Counted from the stretch's first letter, positions 50,702-62,780 are shown. The stretch: DNA of 64,000 nucleotides from Prorocentrum cordatum (GCA_963575745.1 CAUYUJ010016469.1:189903-253902); one strand, 5' to 3'. Notes: a model not told the origin generated them from the letters alone. Numbers and translations: made by a program.

Positions 50702-53700
50702 CTAGAGGGGCCACAGGGAAAAGGGGGGAACAAAAAGAAGAGGGACACGGCAACTCAGGAGAGGGGGAGGCACGGCAGGAGGAGCAGGGGAGGCAGGGGG
50801 AAGGGCGGCAGCAGCAGCAGGCGCCCGCAGTGCACGTAGGGCCTCGTTAAGCCTGGGGTGCCGACGGGACAACTGCCGAAGCCTGGCTTCAATCAGGAAG
50901 TCCCCTGGCTGGACCGAACCAGTCCTGCGAGCATTGTGCGCTGCCAAAAAACAATATATTAAGGCGCACCCCACTAGGTCCCGTGACCGCCCCCACTGTG
51001 GCCCCAGACAACAGAGCGCGAGGAGCCAGTCCTCACCCGTGAGAGCCGCGGCCCAGGTCCTCAGAAGTCCACCACGGGGGAATATGTCAGTCAACCCAGC
51101 CTTCAACTTGGGGCACACGCGATAATGCCTCAGATCGTCATTGGCCACATCCAGAGGACACCCAAAGGCACAGCCCACCACCGTAGTATGCAGACGACTA
51201 GAGGTGCATACTCCTCGGCAGAGCACTCTAAGGACCCCCGTGACGAGGTGCATCGTGCTGTCCTTCTCCACTTTACGCATCCTCTGGGCAAGCACCTGAA
51301 GTCAGCAACAGTAAAACGGTCGGGGCCCACCCACTTGGACACCCTCTGCACCATGGTGCGGAGGGGAACAGTGGGGTCACGGAGCCCTCTGAGCTTGCGC
51401 ATAGCTTTCTTCTGAAGGGATTTCTTGGGGATGGGTCCCAGGGTCGGGATCGAGAAATTGCCTACTTCATTCACCGTCGTCCTGATCCAGGAAGACTTCC
51501 ACCAGGGCCAGCTGAGTCGAGCAGGAATGAAGTTATCGTCATCCAGGGAAACCGTCAAGGACTCCATCTCATACTGGGCAGCATCAATACTGGAGCAGGA
51601 CATCAACACCCGAAACTTGATAGCCTTCGAAAAACAATCGATGTCCAGGCACTCTAGAGAGGCTCCCAGCGCACGCAAGCCCGTCAGCATCTCTCTCGAG
51701 AAGGCATGGCGGGGACCAGCAGTGATCACCTGAAGGGCCTCATTATACGCTTTCCGAAGAGCCGTAGTCACAGGACAGAGTTGTAGCTGGTACGCCAATA
51801 TCGACATGCAGTGCGAGTGAAAAAATACGAATAGTCTGAGGAAGTCCTAGCCCAAGCCCACGGAGCCTCCGAACCGTCATCCAGAACTTGGGAATGATAT
51901 TGCTCCATACTTTATCCAAAGCGCCAGGCCCAAGCCAAAATCCCAGGTACAAAACAACGCGAACAAACCCAATGCGATGATACCCACTCCCCTTGGCTCG
52001 AAGGTGGGCAACTAATCTCTCAGGGTCAAGCGAGCCAATCACCAACACCTTACATTTAGGAATGTTCAACCCCAGTCCTACCGCATGTCCCCACTTACGG
52101 AGGAGTGAAAGCGTCGGCTGAAGGTCCGGCAGGATGTTGGGAAGGCAGAACGGGAATTCATCAGCGCATGCTCTAATTCGGGGGACCTGGCCAGTGAGCC
52201 TGGACCTCATCCAGCGCAATACTGGGTCCAGCGCATAAGCGAAGAGTAGCATCGACGCAGGATCGCCCTGTCGCACACCACGTTCCACCGAAAACTCGAT
52301 ACCAGTAGTCCCAGGGAAGTTGATAACCGCCACATTGTCACGGTACAGCTCACGATAAAAACCACAGAGGGGAACGCAGCCTTAAAGCCCGTGAAGAGAA
52401 TTCCCGAGCGATCCCCACCAGTAAGCATCTCACGAAGACCCCACCATTCAATCTCAACCACGTTGTCAAGGAGCCCACGTCGCGCGACCCCCCCATCGCT
52501 GGATCGTGTCGATCACGGTCGGAGCAGCCCGCTGGAGGCCGATGGAGAACGCGTCACCCAGGAGCTTCGCATCGGTGTTCGCAAGTGTGGGAGGTCGAGT
52601 CTTATCAGGTGACCGAACAAGGGCCGCGGGGTTCTCGTCGTCTTTGAGGTCTTTGGGCAGAAAACACATCCTTCCACGACGCATGCACGCAGAGACCGTA
52701 CCCCCCGACGCCTGATACATCTCCTCATAAACAGCAAAAAGAACTTCGCCCCCCCCCCCCCCCAGCTTTCCAGCACCCATGCGGAATGCCATCCTCCCCA
52801 GGAGCAGAGTGATGCTTGAATTGGGCCCGCTCTATGAAACCGTCGACCTCCAACTTCCACTGCGAAGAGTCCAACTGGATCGGCTGGGCATGGGCGAGGA
52901 TTTCAGGCCAAAGGGTCCGATCAGGTTCCTTGGCGGCAAAAATCGCTTGCCAATGGTCCCGAAGGGCCTCAACAGAGGCCGTCGGGGAAGGGCAAACCTG
53001 CCCTGAGCTGTCCAGGATTCCAGAGAGCCCGTATCGCCGACGCATCTTGGACCACGCTCGGCGAAGGTGTTGCAAACGTGCCATTGCCGTAGCCTTAGAC
53101 TTCTCGTCTTCCTCCCATCCGTCCATCGCCCGCGCCTCCGACTCATGCCAAGCATCCTTCAGAGACTGCGCCAAAGCACCCGAGCCTGCTATATCCACGC
53201 ATCTCTCATGGTCAGGATCGAAGTACTGAAGCAACCGCGGATGCGCACGGATCGCGCGCACGCGCTGGTCGAACCTGCACATGCGCCACCCACGGAAGGC
53301 CATCGTAGCAAAGTGGAGCTTCTGACAATTCTCTTTCGGAGGCTTCATCCGAAGCCGAGCCTTGAACTGAGGGGCCATCTGCCAGAAAATCTCCTTCACC
53401 CGAGCCAATTTCTCCCGAGGGGTCAGATCCTGGTCGATTTCCATAATAGCGTTGGCACACAACTCATGGTAAACACAATGACGGGGAATCCATTTAGGAA
53501 TCTGGGTGGGTAACGCTGATGGCATTCTGAGAGCGGCAGTGGCAACGACGGGGATATGGTCGGGCGAGGCAAATGTCTTCACTGCATGTCCCAAGGTATT
53601 AACTGTCACAGCTAAGTCATGCAGAACGGGGGCAGAGAGGGAAGTGTAGATGCGGTCCAGGCGGGCAACCCCACGAACTTCTCCCTGGAACACATCCCGC

Positions 53701-54560
53701 CGTGTCGGATCAGGTTGGAAAAGCTCCGCCCAGGACCCACAGATAGACTGAACTACATCGGTGTGCTCCCTATCTCCTGGTAGTCACGTGCCATCAGTAC
53801 GGGGCCGCCCCTCCTCCACCTCCATAAAGTTCCAATCCCCTGCAATCAAGCACATGGAGTGCGCAGCCAAAGGAAGGAACGCCTGAATCACACAAAGGTA
53901 TCTGCGATACATCGCGACATGATCCGAGGTGTTCGGCATGTGTACATTGACAACCACTAAGTCCCAACGACATCCTTTCAGGTGCATGGCGAGAACTCGG
54001 CCAGCAATCAACGGGAACGAAGAAATCGATTCGAACTGCGAAGCCAGCTTACTCGAGATAACAGTAACCACACCACCCCCAGCTCTCGGATCGATCATCG
54101 AATGGTGGATAACTGCATTACGGCAACGGTCATCCCGCTGTAACATCCCCACATCCGACACTGTGCCATGAGTCCCCTGTAAACACACAGCGTCGAACCT
54201 GCCGACAAGACCATGCATCTGCTTGTACCGCTGAGCTGCCAATGGAGACGACGTAGAGCACGAAGAGAGGAGAGCACGTGTATTCCAAGAGCACAGGGCA
54301 AGCGCAGAGGAGGGGGCGAACACCCCATTCGCTCCAGAAGACGGGCCACCAGGGGTAAAAGGTCCGCCTGAATTCAAATTAAAACACGGGTTGGCTGGCT
54401 GAGCACAGTCCTGGCTAGTCGGAACACGGGTCCGATGGTTTCCCCCGACAGGCCCCGCATCCCAGGGGGGGGCCCGAACCACCAGGGACCCGACAAAAAT
54501 CGCCAGGCAGCGCACTGGGAGTCCCGAGGCAGGGTGCGCCAGAACAACTGTGGGCCTCAC
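50702..54560 (-). CDS. LINE ORF2: APE endonuclease, RT, CCHC finger (decayed)
   Basis: The endonuclease at 53787-54300 has LCSWNTRAL, DAVCLQGTHG (the catalytic Glu of LQETH is Gly here), VVNVHMPN, LIAGDWNF and later RLDRIY...PDHIPVV. A TGA at 53784-53786 lies in frame within it. The RT begins SAPGEDGIPHG, crosses a 15-C run (52749-52763, frameshift), and continues RPPTLANTDAKLL, ILFTGFKAAFPSV, ERGVRQGDPASMLLF and ACADEF where YADD is expected. The C-terminal finger is CAFGCPLDVANDDLRHYRVCP (51190-51130 region). It makes the nick and copies the element RNA at the target. At least five frame changes make this copy non-functional. Confidence 0.88.
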
Positions 54561-55622
54561 ACAAAGGGCCGAATCTGATCAAAAAGAGTTGCAATACAGC
54601 CTGCATGATCGCCTACTCCGAAGGTTCCGAGGGCCTCAGGAATCAGAACAAGTTCAGGGCGACCACACTCACGGACCGTGACCTTCGCCAGAATCACTGG
54701 GTGAGTCGCCGTAATGAGGCCGTATATTTGACCGCCGAGACCATTGCTGCCCACCTGGAAACCTTTCTCCCCCAGGACCTTCCCGATGATAGCACGAGTC
54801 TGCCCGAGGTAGTAGAACAACTTACGGCTAGCGGGGGGGCAAGTCCCGACGCACACGGAGCTCCCATCCCTGGTTATCAATCGGGTTCTGGTACACAGTC
54901 TTACCAATAGTCTGGCTCTCCCCAAAGAACGCCGTGCATGACAGAGTGCTGTGGAAGTCAAGAATCACCTTCCTCGTGAGAGAGTATGCTCGAACAATCG
55001 GCTCCTCACCTGCTGGACTGCACGCGGCGACAATAGGGGCCACCGCTTCCTTGAGAGACGCCTCCAGAAGGGGTTTTTCAAATCCAAGGACGACAAGACG
55101 GGTAGCACTGGCTTGGTCAGGCCCCGACGTACGCATCATCTTCCGACGCCCTCCTTCCCCTTCTCCTCCCACGAGCTCGAACTCCGAGTCGGCACGAGTC
55201 GACGAACATGCTGAGAGCTTCTGCTGTAGTTCCTGCATATGACCTTCGATCTTTGTCACTGCTGCAGCAAGCTTCGCATCTGTGTCAACCGAGACCTGGT
55301 GGATCGCTGCGTCCTGGGATTTCTTAATCTCTGCCCAACGAGCCTCCGACCGACGATTCAACTCCGCGAACTCTTCCTGCATACGATCGAAGTTGGACCC
55401 CATCACTGTCATCTGCTTACTGAACATGTCAAAGTTCTCGGCATGCGAGGAGAATCCTTCCTTCACTAACTTCGTCAACGCGTAGATCTGCGCTGACACA
55501 CCGCTCTGTACCTCGGGCGAAGCGGGTGGCACACCTCCTCCTCCCGCCCCCACAGGGGCAAAAGATGGTGAACGCTCTGGAGAGCCGCACATGGAGCCCG
55601 TCGTGCGAGCGCCCTCGGCCAT
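54557..55622 (-). CDS. LINE ORF1: coiled coil and RRM-like RNA-binding protein
   Basis: ATG at 55620-55622 (MAEGARTTGSMCGSPERSPS). Residues 35-135 form a coiled coil (FDRMQEEFAELNRRSEARWA), followed by a basic stretch and an RRM-like domain (ATRLVVLGFEKPLLEASLKE, VILDFHSTLSCTAFF). Coding shifts frame at a G/C run near 54838 and continues LGQTRAIIGKVLGEKGFQVG to the TGA at 54557, which overlaps the first codons of ORF2. This fits a typical LINE ORF1 that trimerises and binds RNA. Confidence 0.75.
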
Positions 55623-55759
55623 GGCTGGAGGAGGGGACAGGAAGGCCGGCCGCAGGCGCAGGCGCGCGGGCCGAGAGGGAGGGAAACAGGGAGACCCGCG
55701 GCGCGGGTCGGGGAGAGCCAGGCCACGCGGGTCGCGCAGACCACCCTGAGCCGATACGG

Positions 55760-55781
55760 CTTGAGCCAAAATGGCTACGGA
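55760..55781 (-). other. Dinoflagellate spliced-leader sequence (22 nt, exact)
   Basis: The minus strand matches the consensus SL at all 22 positions, with T at the variable first base (core CCATTTTGGCTCAAG). It sits exactly at the 5' end of the LINE. This is a retro-copied SL on a processed RNA, not an SL RNA gene: the donor GT and Sm-type sequence that should follow in an SL RNA gene are absent. Confidence 0.95.
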
Positions 55782-55905
55782 AAGGAGGAGGAGGAGGAGG
55801 AGGAGGAGGAGGGAGGAGGAGGGAGGAGGAGGGAGGAGGAGGAGGAGGAGAAGAAGGAGGAGGAGGGGGAGGAGGAGGAAAAGGAGGAGGTGGAGGAGGG
55901 GGGGG
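55782..55905. repeat. (GGA)n microsatellite, right flank of the LINE
   Basis: GGA repeats continuing the sequence that precedes the LINE at 49740-49768. Confidence 0.92.
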
Positions 55906-56827
55906 GATGGGCAAGCTCCGGTTGAAGGTTGTCGGAAGGTTAGTCGCCCACTCCTCGATTACTATCCCATCCAGAGCACTTTCAACGACCGGCGTGCAAC
56001 GCTGCCCATGAGCTCCAGGGCAGGCCGCTCTGGATCTCGAGGTTGCTTAGGGCGCGCTTCGCCTCGAGGCGAAAGCCCTCCCCCTCCAGGAACCTTCGGC
56101 GACCCTCAGGAAGCGTGCGCTCCCGTCAAAGCCTGTCATGAGGACGCGCCGCAAGGACGCAAGACTTACCAGCCTGGAACATATCCTTATCCGTATGTTG
56201 GGCATCGCCTCATCACGATGGCGATCTTAGGGATTCCCTCAGTTTCTGAGGGTGCATCCCTGAGATTGTCATCGCCTCTTGGCGTGTCAATCTTAGGGAT
56301 AGGGATAAGTTCGAGGCTGGTGAAAGACCCTTGGACGGTCCTTGGACACCCCAGTGTTGAGGCTTCTCTAGCGGCGCACTGCCGAACACGTCTGAGGACG
56401 CAGGGGTGCCCTTGGGGAGCCGAGCCGTCCTGACCATGGATTTTCACTGCAGCGCCAACGTGTGCTTGTCCACCGAGGCCCTTGAATGCGCCGCAGGCGG
56501 CGCAGTGAGTTGGCGGCGCGCACAAGGGGGTAGGGGGAGGGGGGAAGGCGTCTTGGAAGGAGGCTGCTGCTCAGAAGGCGCCGGCCTTACAGCTACGGGG
56601 AAGGCCCGCGCCTTCCGAGAAGCGGCCTTCTGAGAAGCCGCTCCCCCTCCCCCATACGCCCCCCCTGTGCGTGGCCGAAGCGTGTGTTCGTCCACCGAGG
56701 CCACTTCAATGCGACGCAGGCGGTGCAATGAGGGCCAGCACAGACTGCGTACCATCGGTCGAGCCGAACGGGGTAACACACACACACACACACTCTGGGC
56801 TAGCACACGTCCCGAAGATCATCGAAC
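55906..56827. other. Mixed sequence with a foldback at 56218-56272
   Basis: GATGGCGATCTTAGGGAT (56218) pairs with the reverse complement at 56250-56272. CTTATCCGTATG at 56189 resembles the termini of the 32293 element. A CA repeat lies at 56778-56792. No exon is supported. Confidence 0.4.
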
Positions 56828-57013
56828 CTGGAGAACTGGCCGCCCAGCAGCGAATCCACGGCGTCGGGCTCGCAGAAGACGACGTAGCCGAAGCCCCGGT
56901 GTTGCTTGCGCTGCTTGTCGCCGCGGTGCCTCTGGAGCCACACGCGCTCCACAGGTGCGTGCTCCGCGAAGAGCCCTTGCAGCTCGCCCTCGTTCATCTC
57001 CTGGGCGCAAGCC
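56828..57013 (-). CDS. Exon encoding most of an RRM domain
   Basis: The minus-strand frame reads MNEGELQGLFAEHAPVERVW, then KQHRGFGYVVFCEPDAVDSL. HRGFGYVVF is an RNP1 box and the preceding helix-strand fits an RRM, so the product is an RNA-binding protein. The RNP2 strand and the end of the fold must lie in neighbouring exons. The acceptor CGTCAGATTTCAG (57014-57026) is preceded by CTTTCCCCC, and the donor CCAG|GTTCGA ends the exon at 56828. If the next exon lies further along the minus strand, the LINE (49.8-55.8 kb) would sit in this gene's intron. RRM subfamily not determinable. Confidence 0.65.
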
Positions 57014-57419
57014 CTGAAATCTGACGCTGGGGGAAAGACATCGCGAAAAATCACGACAGGAGCCCTAGACTCCATCTATCTGCGGCATTGCTCGAGCCAA
57101 ATCGATATGTGAGGGTCCCAGGGCCCGAAACTGGGGGAAAACCCCCGACGTGACAAAACTAGAACGCCCGGATCTGAAGGATTTTGCTGCCCGAAGACCC
57201 TTCCCTCTCCTGGGGCACGCCGCCGACAAAGAGCTTGCGGACCTTGCAGGACTGAGCTGGATCGAATCGCGAAACCGGATCGGATCGGAAACGGATCGGA
57301 TCGCCAGTGAATCGTTCCGAACCGAATCGAGATCGGATCGCGCAGCCTGGCTCCGGCTGGCCCTGGCCGATGCTGGTAAATCGAACCAGATCGGATCGAA
57401 TCGGAATCGCGGCCGCTGT

Positions 57420-57482
57420 TGATGATGTTGGGTTGGTGATGTTGATGATGTCGAGGATGATGATTGTGATGACGACGACAAC

Positions 57483-57530
<48 letters not shown>

Positions 57531-57544
57531 AATGGCGATGGTGA

Positions 57545-57575
<31 letters not shown>

Positions 57576-57697
57576 AACGACGACGACGATGATGATGATG
57601 ATAGTGATGGTGATAGTGATGGTGATGGTGATGCTGATGATGATGACGATGATCATGATGATGATGATGCTGATTGTGGTGGTGATGATAGTGCTGG

Positions 57698-57773
<76 letters not shown>

Positions 57774-57967
57774 GGTGGTGATGTTGTTGGTGATGCTGAT
57801 GATGTTAATGGTGATGGCGATGATGCTGATGCTGATGCTGATGCTGACGCTGATGCTGATGATGCTGATGCTGATGCTGATCATGCTGCTGATGATGCTG
57901 CTGATGATGATGCTGATGATGATGATGCTGATGATGATGCTGATGATGATGCTGATGATGATGTTGC

Positions 57968-58028
<61 letters not shown>

Positions 58029-58030
58029 CA
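57420..58030. repeat. (GAT)n/(GAC)n trinucleotide microsatellite
   Basis: Over 600 bp of GAT, GAC, GGT, GCT trinucleotides. All ORFs are repeat products. Confidence 0.95.
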
Positions 58031-58039
58031 CACTCTCCC

Positions 58040-58345
58040 CAGGCCCAGGTCATTCTCGGATGAGCAGCTCGCACAAAACCCTTCGTCTTGGCAACTGCAC
58101 GGGCGCGGACGAGGATGATGACGACGGCGAGTCGCATCGCATCGAATCGCATCACAGGCGGCCCTGCCTGGCGCGACAGAGGCCTCTGCCGGTTGGCGCC
58201 CTGCGCCGCCGCAGGCGCCAGCGCCCCCGCGCCCTCGCGCGGCACGCCCTCGCGCGGCGCGCCGCAGAAGGCAAAGGCGCCCGGCGGCTCCGGCGTGGAC
58301 CCCGCGGTGGTGCTCTCGGAGCCCGCGTCGCCACGGCTCGCCTCG
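58040..58345 (-). CDS. Possible exon upstream of the RRM exon
   Basis: The minus-strand frame reads PEPPGAFAFCGAPREGVPRE, an Ala-rich linker and RFDAMRLAVVIILVRARAVA between two microsatellites. Composition is protein-like but the plus strand is also open and no domain is seen. Confidence 0.25.
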
Positions 58346-58384
58346 GCCAGGCACGACGATGACGACGACGGCGACGACGGCGCC

Positions 58385-58479
<95 letters not shown>

Positions 58480-58523
58480 CGCCGATAGTGGCGACGATGA
58501 CGACGCCGACGGCAGCGCCGACA

Positions 58524-58557
<34 letters not shown>

Positions 58558-58700
58558 CGACGGCGGCGACGGTGGCGGCGGCGGCGACGGCGACGCTGAC
58601 GCCGACGGCGGCGGCGGCAACGACGGCGGCGACGATGGCGGCGGCGACGGCGACCACGGCGGCGACCACGACCAAGACGACGACGATCGCCTCGCAGAGC
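58346..58700. repeat. (GAC)n/(GGC)n microsatellite
   Basis: GAC/GGC trinucleotides. Confidence 0.93.
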
Positions 58701-58844
58701 ACCGCGCAGGCGCCGCGGAGCACCGCGCAGGGACGCGGGGCCTCGGCATGCATCCTTCGCGCGGCGGGCGGCGTGCAGGGCGCCTGGGCGATGCCCCCTC
58801 CCTGCTGGTGCTCTTCTCCGTTCTCCGTCCGCACCTCCTCGCCT

Positions 58845-58900
58845 CCTCCTCCTCCTCCTCCTCCTCCTCCTCCTCCTCCTGTTCCTCCTCCTCCTCTACC
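58845..58900. repeat. (TCC)n tract at the gap edge
   Basis: Pure TCC running into the N gap, which probably explains the assembly break. Confidence 0.9.
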
Positions 58901-59000
58901 NNNNNNNNNNNNNNNNNNNNNNNNNNNNNNNNNNNNNNNNNNNNNNNNNNNNNNNNNNNNNNNNNNNNNNNNNNNNNNNNNNNNNNNNNNNNNNNNNNNN
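58901..59000. other. Assembly gap (100 N)
   Basis: One hundred N between a TCC tract and a CTA tract. Confidence 0.99.
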
Positions 59001-59071
59001 CTACTACTACTACTACTACGACTACTACTACTAATACTACTACTACTACTATTACTACTACTACTATACTG

Positions 59072-59147
<76 letters not shown>

Positions 59148-59200
59148 GCCTACTCCTACTTCCACTCCAACTCCTACTCCTACTCCTACTCCTACTCCTC

Positions 59201-59232
<32 letters not shown>

Positions 59233-59235
59233 GTG
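59001..59235. repeat. (CTA)n microsatellite
   Basis: CTA trinucleotides with CTC interruptions. Confidence 0.95.
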
Positions 59236-60330
59236 TATCTTCTACTGTTTCCCGGCATCACGACTACTTTTCGCGTTATGGTTCGCGACGTTACGCTCAC
59301 CAGGTTTCACCATTTCATGATTTGTCTGGTTATTTTACTTAGTGTGATGAAGATTCGTATGCATACTTTTGATATTATGAACAATTCGCCACCGTATCTT
59401 CGGCACGCCCAAAAGACCCTAAGAGGCATCCCTGGAGACTCTGACCCACAAACCACGCACGGTGGCGGGGCCAAAGGCCATGAGATTTATTACTGCTATA
59501 CATAACACGATGCGCAGCATTATCATTCGTAATATTATTAATGTATGGCGTGCGCCCCTGAGCTGCCCGTTCCTGGTATCCGAAAGATCGAGGCGATGCG
59601 GCATGCTCACTGCGGTCTCTGATAAGACAACTTCGGCCCCAGATGCGGATCGGGGGAAACCAAAATGGACCGATACCGCGACGCCCTAGAACTCTCCCCA
59701 GGTGCGTTCTGACCAGAATTTCGATGCGAATCTACACGTGGCGAAGAGGGCCGCCCAGCTGGGCGTGAGTGGTCAGAGAAGCTCGTTCAGCGGACGCTCT
59801 CCTTCCCCTTCGGGGAGGGTTTCCCCTCCCCCCACCCCCTCCCCATGGCTCTGGAGGGGCCGTTTCGCGAGGGGGGGGGTCCAAGATGGCGTCACGAAGA
59901 GAACCAAAGATGGCCTCCAATATTCCCAAGAACCTTGAAGTCCGCCATAGGACGCATCCAAGTGCCTCCCAGCCTCCCAAAGCCCCCGAGAAGCAAAATC
60001 CCGCTCAAAACCTAAAAGGAAATCAATGAGTTGTGTTTTCTCGCTAGATCGCTGCTGATGGGTGCTTGAGGCCTTGGACTTGGACTTGGACTTGGATTAC
60101 GGCTCGAAGTGTATCCAGGCTAGCCGGCAACCACACTATATTACACAACACACCTACCCACCAGCTCTCTTACAAATGTCGAGCATTCAGCCTGCGCGGC
60201 TGCCTCGGACCAGAACGAACCAATCCATGTGTTGTGGAAAGTGCCCCCCTGGCCACAGGGCGCGCTTCCCTTCTGTCAGATAAGATCTCCACGACCCGCG
60301 CCGACGCAGCGCATGTGCTTGAGGCCTCCA
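59236..60330. other. No supported gene; dispersed-repeat pieces
   Basis: Contains GGTGCGTTCTGACCAGAA (59701), also at 32331, and the GGGCGTGAGTGGTC/CTTCCCCTTCGGGG pair also at 44885-44935. It also holds a short CCAAGATGGC-type repeat at 59880-60000. I see no exon. Confidence 0.4.
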
Positions 60331-60339
60331 GATGGTTCC

Positions 60340-60680
60340 AACACGACCAAAGAGGGCCCCAGGAAGGGCCCAAGAGGAGCTCACGAGGGGCCCAAGACGG
60401 CCCCAACAGTGCCCAAGACCGCCCCAAGAGCGCCCCAAGAGGACCCCATGTGGCTATCTGGAGGGCTCCGACGGGGGGGGGCGCAATTGCCCAGGACCCC
60501 CCCCCCTTTGATGGGTAGCTTCCAAGAGATGGCTCCAAGAGGGCTCCCAAAAGTCTAACAAGAGAGGCCCAAGAGACCCCCAAGAAGGCCTCAAGCGGGG
60601 CCCATGAAGACCCCCAGAGCGTTCCAAGAGCGCGACAAATGCGTCCACAGTGGCCCCAAGATGACTCCAAGAGACTCCCT
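60340..60680. repeat. Degenerate CCAAGAGGNCCC short-period repeat
   Basis: Same family as 45890-46160. Confidence 0.75.
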
Positions 60681-62780
60681 TCCAGAGCGTGACTGCCTGC
60701 AACAACACATCCCTAATCAGAGCAACTCACCTGGTGATTGTTTTTGGATGGGCTGGTGGGAATACTTTTTTGATCGCGAGCGAACCGGAGGCCGCCGGAC
60801 GCCGTCAAAGGTCGCAGCAAGCAAGCCACGAGCTCATTGGGCCGAGGGGAGGGAGGGGAGGCGACGAGAGGACAGCGGGGGGAGGAACAACTGGCGGGGA
60901 TACTTTTTTGATCGCGACCGCGGCGAGACAGGTCGGGCGGCGTAAAGGAGCGAAGCGCAAATACATCGGCCTAAATTAGCGCACAGGAGGAGGGGGGCGA
61001 ACAGAGAAAGCGGACGAACGCGGAAGAGAAAAGACCAAGCGGGGGGGGCAAACAGGAGGCGAGCCTCGCTGTCGCTCAGAAGACGGCGCACACCTGGAAG
61101 AGCTTCCGGGCGAAGTGCAGCACCAGGACGGTGCAATTCAAGGGCAGCTCCGCATCGACGGCTAGACGAGCAGCGAGTCCACGACAAGCCGTCGGACCAC
61201 GGAACGTAAGACAGCGAGATCACCACTGCGAGGGAGATCCCCACCTGCAAGCGCTCAACAGACCTAATCCGAAGCGCCAGACACCGGGAAGGTGCCACGG
61301 GTGCCATCAGACGGGGACCGGCGCCCGCGCCGCCACGGTGGCGTGAAAGTGCGGAGGGCAGACAGACAGGCGACTGGAAGGGGGAGAGCCGAAAGGGCGG
61401 GCGCGAGCAGCACGCGCCGCCCAGGTGGCAGGAGGGCCCAGCTGAAGACTGTATTGGATGAGCAGCGCGGTGGGGGAGGACCAGGTGTCCGTCGACCCCG
61501 TGCGGGGAGGGGAGGCAGGCGGCAGGCGGGACGCGATGTGCGGACCGCCAGGACGGCCGGGGAGACCCCCACAGATGGGGACGCCTGCAGACCAGCGCCC
61601 TGGGCCGAGGGGTTTCCCTGCGGCCTCGCGCGCGGGGTCAGGGGGAGCGGAGAAAGCGCGAAGGCGACTAACGGTCGCAGGTCTGGTAGAGAGAACGCGC
61701 GGTACGAGGTACCGGTGGCGACGAGGAGCGATAGCCGACAGCTGGCAGGGGCGGGAACAGTCGGAGAACCGCCGGGGGTAGTACCCCCCGGGGGAAGCCA
61801 AGAGACCAGCGCGTCGGGCCGAGGGGGTTTCCCTGCGGCCTCGCACGCTGGGGCAGGGCAACGGTGAGGGGGCCGCAAAAGGCAGACGGGGACCCGGGGG
61901 AGGGGCCCACAGCCGCTAAACGGCAAAGGACAGGCCCAAGCAACGCCTAGAGCGGAGCAGGGCGGCCGGGCAGGCGCCGCGGGCACAGACGCAGCGGTGC
62001 CACTCCTCGGGCGCCCCGGCGGTCTCGCGGCAGGAGACAGCGGGGGGAGGGCCGGGGGACCCCAGCGCGGTCGCCTAAGGCGGGTGCAAAGGGGGCGACC
62101 CGGCGCCAGGGGGCGTAGGGCCACAAGAAATCCAGGGCAAAGGCGACCTGGGGGGCCGGGGGCGGGCAACTGGTGGGCTTTTTTTCGCCGCAGCCGCAAG
62201 GCAAGGCGCAGGCGGCGTCAGAGGTCAACCCGGGCTACTGGCGGAGCCTAATTACCCAGCGAGCACACTCACGGCTGCCGAGGCTGCCGCCGAGGGAGGC
62301 TGAGGGGCGCCGGGGGCTGAGGGCTGCCTTCGAAAGCTGCCAGGGGAGCCAGGCGGCCAACGTGCGGGCATCCCGCAGGCGAGACCACCGGGAAGAGGAC
62401 GAATTGAACCTTGTCGCACCAGGCGCCTGAGGTAGACGCGCCACCGAACGTGGCGAAACGCGGGACTGCGCAAGCAGTCCAGCGTGCTAGGCTGCAGACC
62501 AACAGGGACGAACACACATGGCTGACCAGAAGGCTGAACCACTCCTGAGCAATCGAGTGGGGGTGCGTCTCACCATGCCGGCGGCAGCTGCAGACACGGC
62601 CAGGCTGTGGCGATGTCTGGAAACCAAAGGCCAGAGAAGCGCAAGCACTCTAGCCCGAGCTGGTCGACGTGCAAGACACCTGGCCGCCAGGGTCCCCGAA
62701 CGGATGCGGCCCTCGACCACTCCCGCCGGTAGCGTCGGCGGGAGAGGGACAAAAACCAAGAGGTACCAAGAGAGATGAGG
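60681..62780. other. GC-rich region, no supported gene; possible LINE remnant
   Basis: The minus strand stays open for 311 codons at 61264-62199 (Pro/Leu/Arg-rich) without a domain. Two direct repeats occur: ATACTTTTTTGATCGCGA (60760, 60899) and GGGTTTCCCTGCGGCCTCGC (about 61610 and 61826). At 62176-62183 a T7 followed by CGCCGCAGCCGCA resembles the 3' end of the LINE at 49769 (T9, then CCACCGCAGGCGCA), so a truncated related LINE may extend to the right. Confidence 0.3.

Larger units (their letters stand above)
49769..55781 (-). mobile_element. Full-length LINE (non-LTR retrotransposon), 6.0 kb, with 5' SL
   Basis: The minus-strand unit ends in A9 (plus T9 at 49769-49777) and starts with the 22-nt spliced leader (55760-55781). 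It is flanked on both sides by (GGA)n, so the target duplication cannot be read. It contains ORF1 (coiled coil and RRM-like) and ORF2 (APE endonuclease, RT, C-terminal CCHC finger). The SL shows that the template RNA was a trans-spliced mRNA and that the cDNA was complete. Several frameshifts, an in-frame TGA and changed catalytic residues indicate a decaying copy. Confidence 0.88.

Noticed and set aside
55760-55781. Reading the SL match as an SL RNA gene
   Set aside because: No splice donor or Sm-like site follows it. LINE ORF1 follows instead, so it is a retro-copied leader.
61264-62199. 311-codon minus-strand frame as a protein
   Set aside because: Highly Pro/Arg/Leu-rich with no domain, in very GC-rich DNA where stops are rare. 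Not supported.
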